Source: Deltaproteobacteria bacterium
Lineage (GTDB): Bacteria > Desulfobacterota_B > Binatia > UBA9968
Assembly: GCA_016193385.1 (NCBI GenBank)
Contig: JACPSF010000113.1
Coordinates: forward strand, 1 to 13,644
Length of the DNA stretch: 13,644 bases
Reading direction: 5' to 3'
The notes below the pieces were generated by a model. It had not been told where the DNA came from. It made no database searches and saw only the letters and a list, made by a program, of their open reading frames with translations. Positions 13,177 through 13,644 of this stretch are shown here, in pieces (the stretch's first letter is position 1; each line of letters starts with the position of its first letter). Position numbers and translations under genes: made by a program.

Positions 13177-13644
13177 TTCTCCCTTGCCTCCCACCACACG
13201 AAAGTACATCTCCGCCAACGCCGGCTCGAGAGTCCTAGCGGCCCGGATCTCGCTCTCCATGCGGGGTCGTATCCGCTCCATGGACTCGGCTGCCAATCGC
13301 AAAACCTCCTCTTCACGCATGCGGATGAGGCGGCCACCCTCCACCACCACCTCACCGTTTACGATCACCGTGTCCACCGAACTTCCGTTCTCACACAAGG
13401 CAAGCTGTTGCACGAGGTTGTTGAGCGGCGTAAACGCCGCAGTGCCGCGCCGGAGCAGGACCACATCCGCCAGGCTGCCGGGGGCCAGCACCCCGCCCTC
13501 GAGCCCGAAAGCACGCGCCCCCTCGCGGGTCGCCATGCGCAGCGCCTGATGCGGCGTGACCCACAACCGGAAGTCGGTCTGAGATGGGTTGTGGATGAGG
13601 CTCACCAGGCGGATAGCGTCGAACATATTCTGCCCGTCGTTGGA
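13174..13644 (-). CDS. amidohydrolase, SsnA/guanine deaminase/TrzN-like, C-terminal part
   Basis: The gene enters from the right edge and only its last 156 residues are visible; the N-terminus, with the HxH metal site and the metal-binding aspartate of the barrel, lies outside the window. The visible part begins SNDGQNMFDAIR, the segment that follows the catalytic aspartate in deaminase/chlorohydrolase-type amidohydrolases. It continues with TPHQALRMATREGARAFGLEG, then LAPGSLADVVLL and VDTVIVNGEVVVEGG of the closing beta-sandwich. The open frame continues to the last base, so an ATG at 13626 is internal and not a start. The family includes guanine, cytosine, S-adenosylhomocysteine and triazine hydrolases, fitting a nitrogen-heterocycle theme. 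It is upstream of, and 41 nt from, the ThDP decarboxylase pair on the same strand. Confidence 0.88.
   Translation of the reverse strand, partial: SNDGQNMFDAIRLVSLIHNPSQTDFRLWVTPHQALRMATREGARAFGLEGGVLAPGSLADVVLLRRGTAAFTPLNNLVQQLALCENGSSVDTVIVNGEVVVEGGRLIRMREEEVLRLAAESMERIRPRMESEIRAARTLEPALAEMYFRVVGGKGE

Noticed and set aside
13174..13626. A complete 150-residue protein starting at ATG 13626
   Set aside because: The frame stays open to the window edge and the residues just upstream (SNDGQN) belong to the amidohydrolase family motif, so the gene is cut by the window.

Overview
The window looks like a stretch of chromosome from an uncultured, moderately GC-rich, metabolically versatile bacterium of soil, sediment or groundwater type. 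The mix of NitT/TauT-type transport ATPases, a UbiD-family decarboxylase, molybdenum hydroxylase subunits, several amidohydrolases and a split ThDP decarboxylase is common in lineages such as Rokubacteria/Methylomirabilota, Binatota, Desulfobacterota and some Betaproteobacteria. That placement is inference from gene content only, and no marker gene is present to fix the taxon.

Layout. (1) Positions 41-769 (+) hold a complete VapBC/FitAB-like toxin-antitoxin operon with a well-formed promoter and a perfect inverted-repeat operator; a small two-helix membrane protein (865-1128, +) follows. (2) Positions 1198-4752 (-) hold a three-gene block read leftward: a NitT/TauT-type ABC ATPase, a PotA/FbpC/UgpC-type ABC ATPase with a TOBE domain and an abnormal H-loop, and a UbiD-family (de)carboxylase. 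No permease or binding protein accompanies the two ATPases. (3) Positions 4753-5146 are a divergent regulatory region. (4) Positions 5147-11800 (+) hold a six-gene block: a hydantoinase/allantoinase/dihydroorotase-type cyclic amidohydrolase, then xanthine-dehydrogenase-family subunits in the order FAD, 2Fe-2S, molybdenum, FAD, 2Fe-2S. (5) Positions 11835-13132 (-) hold the two halves of a sulfopyruvate/phosphonopyruvate decarboxylase-like ThDP enzyme. (6) From 13174 to the window edge (-) is the C-terminal part of an SsnA/guanine-deaminase/TrzN-like amidohydrolase.

How the genes may work together (inference): a Mo hydroxylase oxidises a ring carbon next to nitrogen, cyclic amidohydrolases open lactam or imide rings, and deaminases or decarboxylases (SsnA-like, UbiD, ThDP) handle the products. 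The centre of the window therefore reads as a catabolic island for an N-heterocycle (purine, pyrimidine, hydantoin or pyridine-like compound) with its own uptake ATPases. The substrate cannot be named from sequence.

The most unusual non-genic signal is a set of degenerate 7-bp tandem repeats at four places (2748-2782, 6523-6602, 9350-9384, 13163-13176). One forms a long AU-rich hairpin immediately before an FAD-subunit gene. Another lies in frame inside the molybdenum-subunit gene and encodes an extra low-complexity loop. No clearly new system was found beyond these repeats and the asymmetric subunit set; no rRNA, tRNA, CRISPR or insertion sequence was seen.
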